DNA from: Crotophaga sulcirostris
Taxonomy: Eukaryota > Chordata > Aves > Cuculiformes > Crotophagidae
Length of the DNA stretch: 64,000 bases
Direction: 5' to 3'
NCBI GenBank assembly: GCA_013397455.1
Contig: VYZB01000026.1
Location: 794,210-858,209, forward strand
The position numbers were made by a program, and so were the translations under genes. Under the pieces are notes generated by a model that did not search any database, was not told the DNA's origin, and saw only the letters and a list, made by a program, of their open reading frames with translations. Positions 61,320 to 64,000 of this stretch are shown in pieces; the stretch's first letter is position 1, and each line of letters starts with the position of its first letter.

Positions 61320-62935
61320 TTAACAGGAATGAACGTCAGTTAACCTATCAGAAGTCAATAAATATTTTTTATGGAATATACCTGTTACAAAACGTCCCAT
61401 GTAATTGCAAAACATTCAGCGGTGCTGGAGTGATACTGGCACTGAGTTTTCCACAGTTTCTAGCAAAAAATGTTGCTTCTCTTTTAAACTTTGTTTACAG
61501 GACTGAATGGGCATGGTAAATATCTCTGTGGATGCACCATGTGGTGAGTATAGGGTAGCAAGGCTACTTCATGCACCCCATACTGGAAAAGATGAAGATT
61601 ATCCCATAGTTGGGAAGGCCTCAGCTATATCTAAGCAAAGTACTCGGCTCTTACAGCAACTATTCCTCCTCTGCCCTCTAAGATCTGTTAAAAGATTCTT
61701 GCTAGGTTTCATGTAGAAAATTCCAGTTTTCTGCTGGTTTTCTCCTGCTGAATGGTTCTGCAAAGACGAGGACTGTATTCAGTAGGGTCCTGCTTTCCTT
61801 TGGTGTGGGCAGCCTCTTGTTCTGCTGCCCCTGTCTCTGCAGGTCCTTTGTGGACTGAAGGTAGAAACTATGCTTTTAACTACTGAAGTGTCTTTTTTAA
61901 GGTGACACACTGGTGCTCATATTAGCCAAAAAAAAAAAAAAAGAGAGAGAAGGAAAACATAAGACTTGCTGCACTTCATTCCCCCTGTCTCTATATGGAT
62001 TATAATGATTACATCTTCCATAGCGCACAAGGCTTCTGCTGATTCTTTTTAATTCACTTTTATTTTCTGAGGAGTCAAAAACAGGAAAATTAAACAATAG
62101 GTTCAGGAACAGACCCATCTTTCTGAGATGTTGAAAAGATCTGGATGTCTGAAAGAGCACCAATGGAGCAGATTAGGCTATTAGAAACTGATTTGCATCA
62201 CACAAAGGTCCTGGACTCTGCAATCAAGGATTCTCCTGAAGCACAAGAGCTCAGGCCCAGGATTAGAAGCTGAGGATATAAAATACACTTGACAGGACCA
62301 AAGCTTGATCAAAATTGAAAAAGGCCCTGAGGCCTACAGGTTTAGTCTGGATTCTTTATAGTCTACAATAACTTCTCTAAAGAACATAAGCCAACTCTTG
62401 TACTGGTTCATGGTAGTTAATCAGTCGTCAAATCCAAAGCCATCAGATGTTATTACTTATTGGTTGTTTTAAAAGCAAGGCATGCCAGTAGAAGATAATT
62501 TTCAGTAAAGTAGTAAGTAAATTTTCCAGTCTTTCTTCACTGCTACAGGTAGCTAGTGTATCTGGTATGCCACATCAAAAAATGAGAATTGCATATATCA
62601 TCATATTTTCCAGTGTAACCCAAGCATTTGTTCCAATGTCTGAGACATGACAATGGTCAAAATATGTTTAAAACAGTAAAAGAAAAATCTGATCACATGA
62701 GCTTACATTAAGGTTTAGCATATGCCCCTGTTCCATGTGAAAGTGATAACACTGGGCTTCAGAATGCATCTCAGCATGTTTCATACAATTAGAGAAGGAG
62801 GTGCACCCAGCCACAGAGAATAAGCAGGGTTCCTGCCCTCACTTTACATCTGTTCCAGTGAAGAGCAATACTGATATTCTGAGGCCACCTACTGTTTATT
62901 TTTAACACCTACACGTTAATGTATACCATACTGTC
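61320..62935. other. AT-rich unique sequence with one A-run
   Basis: Contains a run of 15 A followed by GA repeats at 61928-61950; no processed-gene body is recognisable next to it. Nothing else is recognised. Confidence 0.55.
61928..61950. repeat. A15 run followed by (GA)n
   Basis: Fifteen consecutive A then GAGAGAGA. It could be a worn retroposed poly(A) tail or plain simple sequence. Confidence 0.85.
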
Positions 62936-63492
62936 CACAGAATCATATAATTGCTTAGAAAGAAAAAGACCTTTAAGATCATGGAGTCCAACCCTTAGCC
63001 TAACACTGCCAGCTCCACCACTAAACCATGTCCCTAAACACCACGTCTACACGTCTTTTAAATACCTCAAGTTGAGGTGATGACTCAACCACTGCCCTGG
63101 GCAGCTTGTTTCAATGCTTGACCAATTTTTCAGTAAAGAATTTTTTCCTAATATCCAATCTAAACCTCCCCTGGTACAACTTGAGGCCATTTCATCTTGT
63201 TCTATCACTTGTTACTTGGGAAAAGAGACCAACCTCCACTTCCCTGCAATCTCCTTTCAGGGAACTGTAGAGAGCAACAAGGTCTCCCCTCAGCCTCCTT
63301 TTCTCCAGATTAAAAAACCCCAGTACCCTCAAATGCTCCTCATAAGACTTGTGCTCCAGACCCCTCAGCAGCTTTGTTGCTCCAGCACTTCAATGTCTTT
63401 CTTGTAGTGAGGGACTCAAACCTGAACACAGCATTTAGGCTGTAGCCCCACCAGTGCTGAGTGCAGGAGGATGGTCACCTCCCTAAATGACC
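62936..63492 (-). mobile_element. CR1 LINE 3' end (about 560 bp)
   Basis: Begins with a degenerate octamer (CAGAATCATATAATTG) and the usual AAGATCATGGAGTCCAACCC. It continues on the minus strand back through the ORF2 C-terminus (FFTEKLVKH-like, EVTSDRTR-like and [15 protein letters not shown] segments, broken by shifts) to the EVTILLHSALVG-like segment near 63485. Its 3' UTR is close to that of the 29.1-kb copy. Truncated and frameshifted. Confidence 0.93.
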
Positions 63493-64000
63493 CTTTTTAG
63501 TCACCTTGTTCCAAGAGAGCAATCTTTTGTTAATGAACATAAATTATTCCTCATATTCCTTAAGGAAGTCAAGGTACATCAGAAATAGAACTTGCTCTAC
63601 TTTAATAACCATAGTTTTGTAACTGTCATCATGCTTAACCTGTTAATATGATTTTTCATGGAAAATAAGTATTGCCATCAATTTTTTACTTCATTAACAT
63701 CTTCTGCAATGTCCATAAGAATGCCTTTAAAAGAGCCAGATCCTCCCAGAGCTTCCACTTTCAAGTACTCAAGAGGAGTCTAGATGCACAGAGTGAAATC
63801 CTAGCTCCACTGACTCACAAGCAATTATTCCCCTTTACATCAATATAGCTAAGTTAGGGTTTTTCTCTCTCCGTTCATCATGACAGGAATTTGCTGATCC
63901 CATGCTGTTCAATCCATCTGCTACCTCAAGCTTTGACTTGAAGCACAATGAATAAAAAAGAAAGAGAAAAAAAGGAGGAGGAGAATCAGAAGCTGTTATC
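63493..64000. other. AT-rich sequence at window edge, nothing recognised
   Basis: Ends in an A/G-rich tract (63950-63990). No gene or repeat family is recognised. Confidence 0.55.

Noticed and set aside
61928..61942. A15 run as the poly(A) tail of a processed pseudogene
   Set aside because: The sequence to its left shows no recognisable gene body and there are no flanking direct repeats; a plain A-run is the simpler reading.
1..64000. CRISPR arrays, operons, riboswitches, prokaryotic mobile elements
   Set aside because: The CR1 and LTR content shows vertebrate nuclear DNA; no regularly spaced identical repeats or bacterial gene organisation were seen.

Overview
The window looks like vertebrate nuclear DNA from a bird. 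The evidence is the repeat content: about sixteen pieces of the avian CR1 LINE on both strands, recognised by the ORF2 reverse-transcriptase protein and the 3' tail octamers (ATTCTATG type and ATACTGTG type), and several avian endogenous-retrovirus LTRs. The LTR types at 13.3, 41.6 and 57.6 kb are ones I associate with non-galliform birds; that is recognition from memory, and I give no species or repeat-library names. The background is AT-rich and CpG-poor. I found no host protein-coding exon, tRNA, rRNA or snRNA gene that I can defend, so this reads as intergenic or deep intronic DNA whose recognisable content is retroelement debris.

Layout. 1-10.1 kb: no identifiable gene; the first 2.3 kb is pyrimidine-rich on the + strand; a perfect 18-bp hairpin lies at 5.4 kb and two short microsatellites at 5.9 kb. 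10.1-11.6 kb: two CR1 3' ends of a young subfamily. 13.3-14.3 kb: a solo LTR on the minus strand with a 4-bp target duplication. 15.0-15.2 kb: a fragment related to the LTR at 43.2 kb. 18.7-19.5 kb: an old CR1 whose endonuclease-linker part abuts its 3' part with the reverse transcriptase missing. 20.6-21.0 kb: two CR1 tips in opposite orientation. 28.1-30.1 kb: two larger CR1 copies, tail to tail. 33.0 kb: a GATA microsatellite. 37.5 and 39.2 kb: CR1 tips. 41.6-42.2 kb: another solo LTR with a TATA box. 43.2-45.2 kb: the most unusual segment, a short LTR-like promoter/polyA unit followed by degenerate repeats, then about 15 decayed 46-52 bp units interrupted by a roughly 360-bp non-repeat stretch with an open frame. 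48.2-54.5 kb: four CR1 pieces, one lacking its 3' end and one internally deleted. 57.6-58.6 kb: a second copy of the 13.3-kb LTR. 60.9-63.5 kb: two more CR1 copies.

Nothing here forms an operon or working gene set. All elements look non-autonomous and decayed: CR1 pieces are truncated, frameshifted or internally deleted, and no complete retroviral gag, pol or env was seen. The items most worth a second look are the minisatellite-ORF-minisatellite block at 43.9-45.2 kb, the sense-strand open frame kept in both copies of the ~1-kb LTR, and the CR1 internal-deletion junctions.
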